Shown here: piece after piece, positions 1 through 10,310 of the stretch
Position numbering within the stretch: the stretch's first letter is position 1
Layout: every line of letters starts with the position of its first letter
Source of the DNA: Malurus cyaneus samueli
Taxonomy: Eukaryota; Chordata; Aves; Passeriformes; Maluridae
DNA: 64,000 nucleotides
Direction of reading: 5' to 3'
NCBI GenBank assembly: GCA_009741485.1
Contig: CM019217.1
Coordinates: forward strand, 44,550,873 to 44,614,872
The notes under the pieces: generated by a model
What the model was told of the DNA's origin: nothing
Seen by the model: only the letters and a program-made list of their open reading frames with translations
The model's database searches: none
Translations under genes and position numbers: made by a program

Positions 1-78
1 TTTGTTGGTGAACAGGTAAATGGTTGGACTTGATGATCTTAGAGGTCTTTTCTAACCTTAATAATTTTGTTATTTACA
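1..78 (+). mobile_element. CR1 LINE 3'-end fragment
   Basis: The window opens inside the 3' end of a CR1 non-LTR retrotransposon. The stretch around 25-57 reads like the avian CR1 terminus: a 'ggttggacttgatgatc' core, then 'ttagaggtc' and a decayed 'ttttctaacctt'. This places the element on the plus strand with its 3' end near position 60-78. The usual short terminal repeats are eroded to an AT-rich tail. The rest of the element, if present, lies before the window. Assignment to CR1 is from remembered consensus; the subfamily is not resolved. Confidence 0.8.
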
Positions 79-3000
79 AGTCCTATCTCAAGTGTCTCCA
101 AGTTCTGCTTTTCAGTAGCTTGCAGGATTTTGTCCAAAATCATCTTAATGTTTTTTATCATGTACTAACAAAATTTTAGCAAATGTCATTGAACTTGAAG
201 CATGTCTCAAATACATTTACAAAGGTATAGGGAAACAAAAAGATGGACCACTGAAAGTTAGACAGAATTAATTCCTTCCTAAGGCTTTGGTGGCAAAATA
301 ACCCTGAGATCACCAAAACTCTTGATGAAACTGTCATTACAGCTCCCTACACACCATATATTATTTTTTGTAATAAAACCCCAGGTTTCTAAAAATGGAT
401 TATGCACCTGTAGACAGAACAAAAAGTATCAATGTCACTTCTTATAGTCATTCTAGCACAGAATATGGTGTATTGATTTTACTGTCTTCAAATATGTAAA
501 GTAAATAGATTTTTTTTCTAACTATGCATTATAGATATGCAAGATAAATAACAGCTGTAAAAATTAATGAAATTTGTCAGCTAAGATCTGATCTGTGTGC
601 AGTAAGGTATGTGCCAAATATTAAAATAACAGTACTCCTGCTTTATATGTTGCATTAGGCAGATATGCAAAATATCTGTTTTGGTATAATTTAATGGACA
701 ACATCAAAACAGTTGAAAAATTTACCACATTTATGCTGCTGCTGAAAAGGTAAGCCTTCACTTTCCCACCTGCATGATCCCACTGCATCCTTATCATTGG
801 CAACAGTATGTCCATTTGGGCATGCCATCATCTAGACTCAAAAACTGAACTGACAAAAACAACAGCTTAGAACGGGGGAAAAGTAAAATAAATCCAACTC
901 AACTAATAACAAATCCATTAGCCTTTGATGAAATTACCTCCCTGACTCTAGGTGCTATTACCAGGACAGCTGGGGGAGCAGAAGACCATCATCCCTCAGT
1001 ACCTGTGTGAACCTGGACCACCCTAAACAGCTCATTGAAATCATGCTTACTCTGTTTACTGGTGTAAGTTGGACAATTTATAACACTGTTTCAGAACTCA
1101 AGTCCTTCACCAATTTATCCAGCACAAGAACATGAAACACGTTTGATGAAACTCATGCAAGGAAGAAGCTGTATTAACAATGGGGTCTTACATTGTTCAA
1201 GTTTGTTTCTTCACTAGCATCAGGGTCAGCATCTTAAGAAAAAACTGCGACATTGATCACTCAGGATAGTAGAAGCTGCACTTAGAGTCTAATTTTCAGA
1301 TTAGTATAGCAAAGCATCAAAGGAAACAAAAAAGGCCTCTGTGTAATCATGTCCATTAATCCTAGCTCTTGTAAAATGTTCTCTATGTTTTGCACTTGCA
1401 TATCTCATTCTTGCTAAAAGCATGGTAGCTGAGAAAACACACTAGTCAGCATTCAACAACTAGGTATTTTTAAATGTTAACTGTACATGGTAGCATAAAA
1501 TTACAAATGGTCAAAGATCCTGTGTTTTGGCCAGAAGGAAGGAAAATTATACAAATGTTAATAAGAGTCAGATTTTTTTAAGGTCATACCTGTTATTCCA
1601 GTGTAAAGAAAATGCGCAGTTAATATTCTTACCTAATGCCCCATTCTCTCATCTGCCTGCTACTTTAGTTGTGTAGATCTTGGCCAGTTTTTGAACCTAT
1701 TTGTGAAGCTCTTTGTGGGCTCTTTTCTCTCCTCATATTGCTTTTTAACAGATGCAAAACATACTTAAACTCTATTGTAACTCCAGCTGAGTCAGACAGA
1801 TTACACCAGGGTTTAATTTGCCTGGGTCTAACCATGTTCAGAACAGAGTTCTCTGGTCTGCTCAGATAAACTTTTGCAGAGTTGCTTTGTTTTTGGGTTT
1901 TTTTAGGTGCAATAGCATGTGTATTTAGGTGTCAAGATCCACCGGCAGCTGGAACCACCTAAATGTAAGAGAGCGCTGATTGGTTTTGGGGTAGGACACT
2001 CAGTGTAATCTTCAACTGCAGAACTCCCTTGGCTACAGAAATCAGAGCTCGTTCACCAAGGGAAACACAAGACCTTCCCTTTGCAAAATCTCTTCTGCAG
2101 TGACATTATATCATGGGTTGGCATCCACCCCACTGAGATAAACAACCAGAAATATTTCAGAACCTCAAATAATTCAACAAACAAGAAGCAAGCAATGATC
2201 CAGGCATGCCAACTGTGAAAATAAGAGACCGATGGAGAACAGAGCTTTTCAGGTGGAGATCTCTCTTTGGAAGCATTATGAGGATCTGTAATTCATAAAC
2301 ATGGAACCATAAACCCAAAAGGAAGTATAAAGTAATTAAAAGTGGATATAATATGCACAAGAGTTATTTCTGTTCAAAACACAGATTTTAACTTGTAAAT
2401 TGTATTGACATGCAAGAAACAGCATTCCTATTAAAAAAATAACGAACACCCAGGTGAATTATGTTAGTATTGCTGGCATATAGCACAGTGAAAAAATGAG
2501 CCATGACTGCCACAATTGCAGGCAAATAGAAGAATTCCCAGCCTCAGGGCTGATGTGTTAAGTGTTTCAGTGCTAAGTGATACTAATATGCACAAATTAC
2601 ATACTCATATCCATTAGGATACAAATACCAGAAATTAATTAACTGATCTGAAAACAGTTTTTGGTGGTAGGAAATAAGTACAGTTGGATCCAGGAACCAA
2701 AGTCTGAAATTGCACATAGAAAGCTGAAAGGTGATGTCTCAGAAGAAGAACCCACTGCTAGACAATGTGGTGGTAACTTATGTGTCTCACAATGCTTCCC
2801 ACAGTCCCATATTCATAAAGTTTCTTTTGCATTCTCACTACAAGCTCTTTCATTATATGTCCTTTCAAAATTAATTTCTTTAGAAAGGCTTATGCATGAA
2901 CTGTTCTTGTTAAACTGTTTAACACTCCAATTAAAACAGTATGAATAAAAGAACATTTTGTAACTCAAGGTGACTGAAATCCCAAATGACTGTGTGATCT

Positions 3001-3681
3001 TAACTTCTAATTCCTGCCTTTTATTTTTTTTTCTAATAGTTATTCTTTCTTTTCTGCGATTCCTTCTTGTTCTCATCTTAATTTAAAACCCAGTCTGTCA
3101 ACCTTCTGTATGATATCAATTGTCAGTAGGATACTTCTTGGTACAAATCATTGTCAGATGAAACCCTTAAAGAAAAAAAGTGCCTGTTTTTAGAAGAGCT
3201 CTACATGCACACAGCCAGGTAAGTGATAAGCATATGGTACTAAAGAGAGGCACCTAGGACTATTTTGTTGGAGCTTATCTGATTATTGGCTTTAAAATCA
3301 AGAAATTCTTCCTTTCTGACAGTATGTTGTAACAAATCCTATTCAGCGCTCTCAATCCCTTAATCCAGTGGACTGCATCACTTGCAGAATAACTTTAATA
3401 GAAAGGACATACAATTCAATCATCAGATGAATAAATTAGGACTTTTCACAATACAGTGGGGGTGAAATAAATCCCACAAGGATGTGTTGGGGCCAAAAGT
3501 ACTCTCTCAATCTTTGAAAAGAAAAACATAGCAAATGTTTACCTGAATTAAGAGATTATCTACTCAGTCCCTCAGGTCCTTCCAGAGAGTCTCATGATAG
3601 AAGACACCTTAAAGACTGAAGGGAGTTTCATATGGAAGCCGTACATCACCAGAATGACCTTCCTAGAGTGTTAATGAGATT
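79..3681. other. Unique A+T-rich DNA, no gene seen
   Basis: No coding region, RNA gene or dispersed repeat is recognisable. The longest open frames are under 100 codons and resemble no known protein. At 1905-2060 the base composition is more mixed, with an inverted CCAAT ('gattgg' near 1978) and a few CpGs. This could be an old repeat or a constrained element, but nothing identifies it. Confidence 0.6.
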
Positions 3682-3720
3682 AAACAAAACAAAAAAACAA
3701 AACCACCAACAAAATAATTC
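3682..3720. repeat. A/C-rich low-complexity tract
   Basis: A short run made almost entirely of A and C ('aaacaaaacaaaaaaac' and similar). It belongs to a class of strand-asymmetric A/C or T/G tracts that recurs at many places in the window. No coding potential. Confidence 0.7.
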
Positions 3721-3849
3721 CAGATCCATACATACAGTGCTACAATTACAAAAACGCTTTCATGCTTATAACAGGGTTTAATCACAATCCTCGTTCTCAA
3801 ATAAATAACTGGAAGGCAGATTTGGCATTTAACTTATTTCACATTTCAG

Positions 3850-4180
3850 CATGACATTCTACCTATACTTGAGACTGCCATCGCTATTTTCTTCCTCCTT
3901 ATTGTGCAAACTTCTTCTTCCCTTTTCTGACTAATACTGCCATTCTATGACCACCCCCTTACTCTCCATAAATGCCCTCTTTCACCTGACTTTGGAGCTC
4001 CATGCCTCCTCTGTGCTCTCTAATCCCCAATTCCCATGAAGCATCCCTCAGCATCTCCACCTACAGAAAGTGCAATCCCTTCTTGTTCATCGACTTCATC
4101 TACTCTCTTCCTCCCCTTTTTGCTACCAGGCTCCACCCCACGATCAGTATTTCTATTAGGCCATAACTCGTGGTCAGCTG
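3850..4180. other. Pyrimidine-rich, G-poor patch
   Basis: About 330 bases with a strong excess of C and T on the plus strand and few G residues, including many CTTC, CTCC and CCTC words. There is no clear repeat unit and no open frame worth noting. It could be a degenerated purine/pyrimidine repeat or an old insertion. Only the base bias is seen directly. Confidence 0.45.
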
Positions 4181-5609
4181 TCACAATTCAGACCAGGTAA
4201 GCAGCTCAAGCTTCTAGAAAACAATGCAGAGCTGCATCAAAAAGAGGGCTTAAAAATACTGGTAATGTCTATGAAGACTTCACTTTGAATCACCAGGCTT
4301 GCCAGGCCCCAAGCTACTCAAGCAAAGACAATGATTCATCTTCAACCTTTGGAATAGGTGCGGAGGAAGAAATCTCAGCAATTACAGTCCCAGTGCTCCA
4401 TTTGCAAGGCTAATTTTGGAAATAAAATGAAAAGTGGGGAAATGCATGTGGTTTTGCAAAAACTAGATTAATTCTTAGTTTAATGGTTTGCAAAACGGCC
4501 TTATTGGACTCCAAAGCATGATGGCTCTGCATCAAAGCATAGAGCAATGAATACCAGAGGCTTTTAGTAAAAAAAGTAAAACTGAGAAGGACAAAAGGAT
4601 TCAAGCTCTGTGTGAGAATATTAACAGGTTTTAAAGCTAGCATGCACATGAACACCAAAGAAAATATAAAAAGAGAATAAGAAATTTCTTGCTAACCTTT
4701 GCTCCGTCTGGGTCTTACTTTCATTCCTACTTTTCTAAAAGGTGGAGTCCATGCTACTGGTGACAGTTTTGTGTGGGAAGGAAGAGAGAGATTATTATCA
4801 TTATCAAGAAATGCCATTGCCGTGCCAGAACAGGTATAGCTGAGTATTAATCATGCTAAAAGACACAGTTCCATGTGCATAGACAGACCATTACTGAAAA
4901 CAATGACTTAATCTCAAGATGGCCAGAAACCATTTAGAATGCATAGACTCAATACTGGTAAGTTAAACTGTATTTGCCACCAAAAAGTGTGAGCAATGCA
5001 AGTGAAACACATCTGCATGTGAAATTTGTCCTGCCAGTGGCTCACCTGAGCCATGGTCTCCCTCCCCTGGGACTATATACCCTCCACATACAATGGAAAC
5101 AAGTCAGGTTTTGCAGCAGTCATACAATGTGACTGTTAATATAGAGAAACTAAGAGTTCATATATAAAAAGTACCTTGAGGTGAATTATTTAATATCAGA
5201 AAGCTGGATTTTTGTCATCTCACTGTTTCCTTTACTGCTGCTCTGGTTAACAGAGAAGTCAGTTGTCATTTAAGGGTCTTTAAAGGAACATGAATAAATG
5301 TTGAAATGTTATTGCCTACTGCCTGTGGGTAGAATTAACAGCAAAAGGTAGCAGCCACTGACTGCCCAGTGGATCAGGAAGAATTGATGAAGGGTCAGAT
5401 GAGTAGCAGAATTTCAATCAAAGCCTAGACAAACTATCCCCCAAGATTACTTCAAAAATAAACACACTACTGCACTTACAATTTCCCTTCTGGGAAGACA
5501 ACTAGAAAGATAATAAACCACATATATCAGATATCATGCACATCACTTGGCATCCTCTGGAAAGCATTCAGAGAAACTATGGTGATGAGTAAAGTATAAA
5601 AGCCTATGC

Positions 5610-5613
<4 letters not shown>
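4181..5613. other. Unique DNA, no gene seen
   Basis: Ordinary A+T-rich sequence. An 82-codon minus-strand frame at 4410-4658 has a low-complexity hydrophobic translation and no recognisable domain. No repeat family is identifiable. Confidence 0.6.

Positions 5614-5644
<31 letters not shown>
5614..5644. repeat. T31 homopolymer
   Basis: An uninterrupted run of 31 T, the longest homopolymer in the window. If it were the tail of a minus-strand retrocopy, a reverse-complemented polyadenylation signal (TTTATT) would be expected just downstream; none occurs in the next 30 bases. It is more likely a simple expansion. Its length is probably polymorphic and prone to sequencing error. Confidence 0.95.
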
Positions 5645-5651
<7 letters not shown>

Positions 5652-6767
5652 TAAGAAAGTAGTAACAACTTGCTTGAAGGGCTTTTTTGTGGTTCATTTC
5701 CAGAAAGCTTTATTCCAAAACAGAAAGAAAAAAATGATAAAACCAAATCTGATTTAAATGAAACTAGCATTTTCTGTGAATGAAAGCTAGTTTTTTTGGG
5801 TTTTTTTTTTCTGATTCTCCTGTATTTATCCACATCACTCTTTAATAAAGAGCAATTTCTGACAGAATTGCCTGTATTAGTCCTTAAGCTCCTGAAAGAG
5901 ATGCATTTATCTTGACTCTTTGCAGATCTGTGTTGGAATGATGGGACAGTGATTGTTTGCAGAAAATGAAGTCCATGCACAGCAAGAAAGCTTTCCACAA
6001 CGTGAGTGTATGTCTGGGTATGACAACACCACCAACCTAAACTAACCTAGCACACAAAATAAGCCCCATTTTTGGCTGGGTTTCTTTGCAAGCATCTTTA
6101 AACTTCCCTAGAGAAAGGCTCTGCCTACAAGTGATGACCACGCATGATATGTAACTACTGGAATTCATGAGGTGTAGTTAAGTAAATGCATAGTCTATGT
6201 AATAATGATGGAAATGAGGAAAGAACAGACAGACAATACCATAATGTTAGCAAAGTCACACCAGTATGAAAAGTTTCACTCCCAACAAAATATCAAGTTT
6301 AAAAAAAAGAAATTACTTTATTGATGGCTCTAAGAAGAGTGCAAGTGTTACATCGACGTCACAAGACCTTAAATTATATCTTAGTGAAGTTACAGTAAAT
6401 TATTTTGTCTCTGCAGTGAACCATGAGGGTAAATTTCACATAAATTTTGAAGCTAACTTTTCAAATCATAAGTAGATCTAGGAATAACTATCAATACATC
6501 TACCTTAACTCAAAAAAAAAAAAGCCTCAAAACACCAGGACATTCAATAAAAGTTTGATTACAGCTGTTTTCTAGGGATTTGAAGATAAACTGTAATTAC
6601 AAGATAGTGGGGTTTCTAGAAGATCCTAGCAGATAAGGCTTTGAAATTTTAACCAGGAGGGAATTAACAGATGAAAGAAAATTAAAAGATTATTAGCAAA
6701 CAAATAATTAGCCATCAAGCAAGACTCTCCCTGCAGACTGTCTTGTTAAAACAGGTCACACAACCAA
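5645..6767. other. Unique DNA with short T and A runs
   Basis: No gene seen. A T-rich stretch lies near 5790-5810. The minus-strand frame at 5651-5998 (115 codons) starts beside the T31 run, and its translation is dominated by Ser/Lys/Phe from A/T runs, so I regard it as chance. Confidence 0.6.
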
Positions 6768-6838
6768 CAGCAGCAGCAACAACAACAAAAAAACCAAAAA
6801 ACAAAAAACCAAACAAAACCCCTAAACAAACAAACAGC
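6768..6838. repeat. CAG/CAA and A/C-rich low-complexity tract
   Basis: A short (CAG)n run passes into (CAA)n and then into A-rich sequence with scattered C, ending in 'aaacaaacaaacag'. It is strand-asymmetric, with almost no T. Such gradients arise by slippage and point mutation from an A-rich seed. No coding frame runs through it. Confidence 0.8.
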
Positions 6839-6883
6839 AACGAGCAGAAGTCTGTAACAGTTCCAGAGATGAAACAATTTTCC

Positions 6884-7200
6884 TCAGTTGAAATGTCTTA
6901 TACAAAATGATGTATACACCCAATGGACTGTGCTGGGAGCTGTCACTGAGCAAACACATGATTCAAAGCCTCTCAAACTGCAAAATATCAACAGGACTAC
7001 CGAGGCAGGGGACATCCCAGAATCTGTACAGGAGAAGTAAAGGCCCCATGAAAGGTCCACAGGCACCAGCCCAAGCAACTTCTCCTGCACAGGAGACAGC
7101 AGGGTCAGAACGGGGTGAGGCATTACCCAAAGTAAACAGTGGCAGCTACTCCTCAGAAACAACTGGATCCTGCTCAAGCAGGTTCTCATAAAATGAACTC
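6884..7200. other. G+C-richer patch, open on both strands
   Basis: This 300-base patch is visibly richer in G and C than its surroundings. It is free of stops over most of its length in one frame on each strand (6907-7191 plus, 6884-7189 minus). Neither translation resembles a protein family I know, and no convincing splice sites bound it. Open frames on both strands usually reflect composition rather than coding. It could be an old repeat, a conserved non-coding element or an unrecognised exon; I favour non-coding. Confidence 0.35.
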
Positions 7201-7734
7201 AGAGACCTGCACCAGTTCATGACTGGAGCTGAGGTCAGGGACACAGTGGAAGGTATTATAACAGTGCAAGGTATTATACTTCATCCATTATACCTCACTC
7301 TTGCAGCAGGGTTTAGCCTCGAGCTAGTATAACAGTAAACTGATCCTGTTTACCTTTAGACAAGCAACAGATGCATCTGCCCATGCCAAAAGGATATATG
7401 GTTTTCCAAAACTAGGAAACATAACCTAACAGAATGGTAAAAACTGCTCCTTGATTATGATTGAGAAACAATAAATCCAAGTGGCTCTCATAAATAGCTC
7501 TGTGCTATGAAAGGAAATTGGTGAGTCAAATAGAGGCACAATTTTCATTTCTTCTTTGTTTTGTCATCTCTCCAAGCTTTACAATTGTGCTGAGCTTCCT
7601 CAAGAAATATTATTTTATTTCATCTACCATCGGATGTGTAAAGCAAAGGACAACAACTGATCATATTGGCAAGGTGAACTCATAGTCAGGATTCTGCTCT
7701 AAGTAGAATCCAGTGTATTAGAAACTCTTCCCAG
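7201..7734. other. Unique DNA, no gene seen
   Basis: A small imperfect direct repeat built on 'aaggtattata' occurs near 7250-7280. Nothing else is recognisable. Confidence 0.55.
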
Positions 7735-8130
7735 AAATCCAGAGCAGGGCCACAAGGATGCTGCAGCATAGGAAAGAGCAGGCTGAGGAGGTAGAAGCTT
7801 TCCCTTTAAATACCTGCCAGGAGCCACAGAAAAGACAGACTCTTCTCAGAGGTGCATAGAAGAAAAGAACAGGAGCCAACAAGTTGGAGCAAGGGCACAG
7901 TTGTCTGGGAATTGGGAAAAACAAGTTTCTCAAAGAAGATGGATAAGCCTTGAGTCAGGCTGATGCCACAGAGGCTGCAGAAAATCCATCTCTGCAGACC
8001 CTCCTTCAAGATTTCATGGGAAAAGGTCCTGTGCCACTTGATGGAGCTTTCAAGGTAGCTCTGCTTGGAGCAGGTGACTGAGCAGAGACTTTCAGAGGTC
8101 CCTACCAATCTGCATTGCCCCTTGAGGCTG
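7735..8130 (+). mobile_element. CR1 LINE fragment, 3' portion, decayed
   Basis: Plus-strand CR1 sequence, heavily mutated but collinear with the last 400 bases of the element. In order it shows 'atccagagcagggccacaag', an 'agaggtgcatag...caacaagttggagcaaggg' segment, 'gagcaggtgactgagcagag', and the terminal 'cagaggtccctaccaatct' that corresponds to the usual 'cagaggtcccttccaacct'. Minus-strand open frames over this stretch (7718-7933, 7806-8168) are antisense to the element and not genes. The 5' part of the element is missing, as is normal for CR1. Confidence 0.75.
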
Positions 8131-8638
8131 CATTGGGCTGGTTTGTTTGCATTTAGGAGGGTGAGCAAATATGGGGGATTTTGACAGGGGAACCTGTGAA
8201 CCTTTTAGCTCTGAATGAAACGGGGCTGTGTGAGTGTGACAGGCACAGGCAAAAACAAATGGATCCACATGGCTCAGGAGTGCAAATATCTGTTATCACC
8301 AAGAATCTGGACACCTCTCTTTATCTCTTGGTATTTTCTCCAGGAACTTCCTTCCCTTTCCAAGACCCTCCTTCTCCCAAGGCTTCATGTGCCATTTGCA
8401 TGAGGGACTAATGATAACCAAGGCTGTGCAAGCAGCAAAGATGTGGGTAAGGGAAAACCTGTTTGATCATCAAAATTGTTCACTTTGGAGAGGAGTTTAG
8501 ATGATTACACATGCAGATGTGTATGCATACACACAGGGGTTATTTTATTTCACCTTTTGATGTTTGCTATTATCATAAGATGTCTCCACATGTCCTTCTC
8601 AGGAAAGTGTTTAGTATAATTATTTACAGAGTGATCCC
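8131..8638. other. Unique DNA between CR1 pieces
   Basis: Two overlapping short plus-strand frames (8181-8411, 8215-8403) carry no recognisable domain. A short CA-rich run lies near 8527-8535. No gene is supported. Confidence 0.55.
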
Positions 8639-8683
8639 ATGACTAGAAACTTTCAGAGGTCCCTCCCAATGCAATATTTCCCC
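8639..8683 (+). mobile_element. Possible CR1 3'-terminal scrap
   Basis: The stretch 'gactagaaactttcagagg' followed by 'tccctcccaatgcaat' closely matches both the CR1 terminus and the end of the copy about 550 bases upstream (near 8085-8112). Only about 45 bases are alignable. It could be a separate tiny insertion or a duplicated scrap of the upstream copy. Confidence 0.5.
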
Positions 8684-10149
8684 CTGATTCCATCTGATAT
8701 TAAGCCTGCAGATGCTTATAAACACAGAAGGAGAAAAAACCCCTTCAGTCATAACAGGCCAGAAGTCACTGACGTAATTGCCAGGGACAAGATTCTAACC
8801 TGTTGATACCAGAGATAAGATTTCAGCTACAATGAAGGAAAGGAAGCATTATCAGAGTATCAATCTTCTAGGACCTTCCAGCAGAAATTTTAGAACAGGA
8901 AAGATAAATGGGCAAGTCCTTAGCTTTAGCTTCTTGGTGATAGCCAAAACAGAATCCAAGAGACAGCTCTTTTCAAATCCCAGCAATCACAAGAACACAT
9001 GAAATACTACAACATTCACACCGGTGAGGCCGGAGGATTAAACAAGCCCCAGTTACTTCAACAGTGTAACATTTTACAAGAACATACTGAGTTTCTCCCT
9101 GTACAGTCTCAATTGACAATGGCTGGCTTTAGAAATTTTCCCTGAATCCTTCTAATCCCACACATAATTCTCATTCCCTTTGAGAAAACGAACATGGATA
9201 CAATTAGTCTGTTCAAAAAGAATTTAGTAGAATATCAGACTCTGTACAATAATAAATAGCTTCTCCCATTTCACCAAGGCCCTACATCTCAGAAATGCCA
9301 AGGTAATAGCTGACAGAAGCAATTTTTCGAGTTACCAATATCAAACAAGAAAGCCAGACAATGAAGGGACACTTTTCACAACACAACCCAGGCATGAACT
9401 TTATAGTTTACATGGATTAAGTTACTTAAAGTTCCAGTTTACCATTTCAAACACATGACCAGGTCCGATGATTAAGCCAGACTCAACAGCAGATTCTGAA
9501 ATAGCGCATCAGCCCTGTCACAAAACCCCAGACCAGCAGCTGTTGTCTGCCTTTTTAACTATGGGGATTGCTACCAAAATCCACGTGTTTCTCCCTGGTC
9601 ACATTTCTGTGTAACCACCAGGACAGAGGCATCTTAAACCCAATAAAGTCCAGCTATAACAAGCTGTCCTGAACATCACACGATGGCCTAGATTTAATAT
9701 AAAAGATAAAAGACATGATGAGGCTGGCCCAAGAGAGTCTGTTAGGAACCAGCCTGATTAGCAGAAACAATGCTACTCAGCAGCCTAATTGAGGCTTGAA
9801 GCATTGCTGCTATTTCGTTCAGGAAAACTGTTTTCAAATGTAATAGATGAATAACTGGGTTAAGTACATTGCCCATGTTACAGACCTGACAAGAGGAACC
9901 AGCTGGAAACTGAGCTGGAGCTGAAGCTCTTCATCATCACACATGAAAAAATCTGGATACCATAGGAGACAAACTGTCACAACAACAGAGGGACTAAGGA
10001 GATCAGATAGTAAAAATGTTTGCAGGTGTCTGCTGGCTACAATCCAGGAAGATTCAATCTAACTCAGCATGGAAACGAAAGTAAATCCACAAACTTACCT
10101 GCAAATCTATGCAGTGGGTACACAAGAAACTAAGGATTATCATTGAGAA
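8684..10149. other. Unique DNA, no gene seen
   Basis: Ordinary sequence with no long frame, repeat family or RNA gene that I can support. Confidence 0.6.
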
Positions 10150-10310
10150 AGCAAGCATGGAGCCTGCCAGAGTTCAAGAAGCATTTGGACAATGCTCTCA
10201 GGCACAGAGTGTGACTCTTGGAGTGTCCTATGCAGGACCAGGAGTTCCACTTGATGGTCCTTGTGGGTCCCTTACAACTCAGCTTGTTCTGTGATTTTGA
10301 GATTCTGCAT
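10150..10310 (+). mobile_element. CR1 LINE 3'-end fragment
   Basis: A clear plus-strand CR1 3' end. It contains 'gttcaagaagcatttggaca', 'ctctcaggcacagagtgtga', 'aggaccaggagttccacttg', 'atggtccttgtgggtccctt' and a terminal 'tgtgattttgagattctgca', matching the CR1 subtype whose terminus reads 'gatccttgtgggtcccttccaactcag'. The open frames at 10109-10294 (plus) and 10130-10375 (minus) lie over this element and are not host genes. It is 5'-truncated. Confidence 0.85.

Noticed and set aside
5614..5644. T31 run as the tail of a processed pseudogene
   Set aside because: There is no reverse-complemented polyadenylation signal nearby and no gene-like sequence beyond it; CR1 rarely mobilises cellular mRNAs in birds.
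7806..8168. 120-codon minus-strand frame
   Set aside because: It is antisense to a CR1 fragment.
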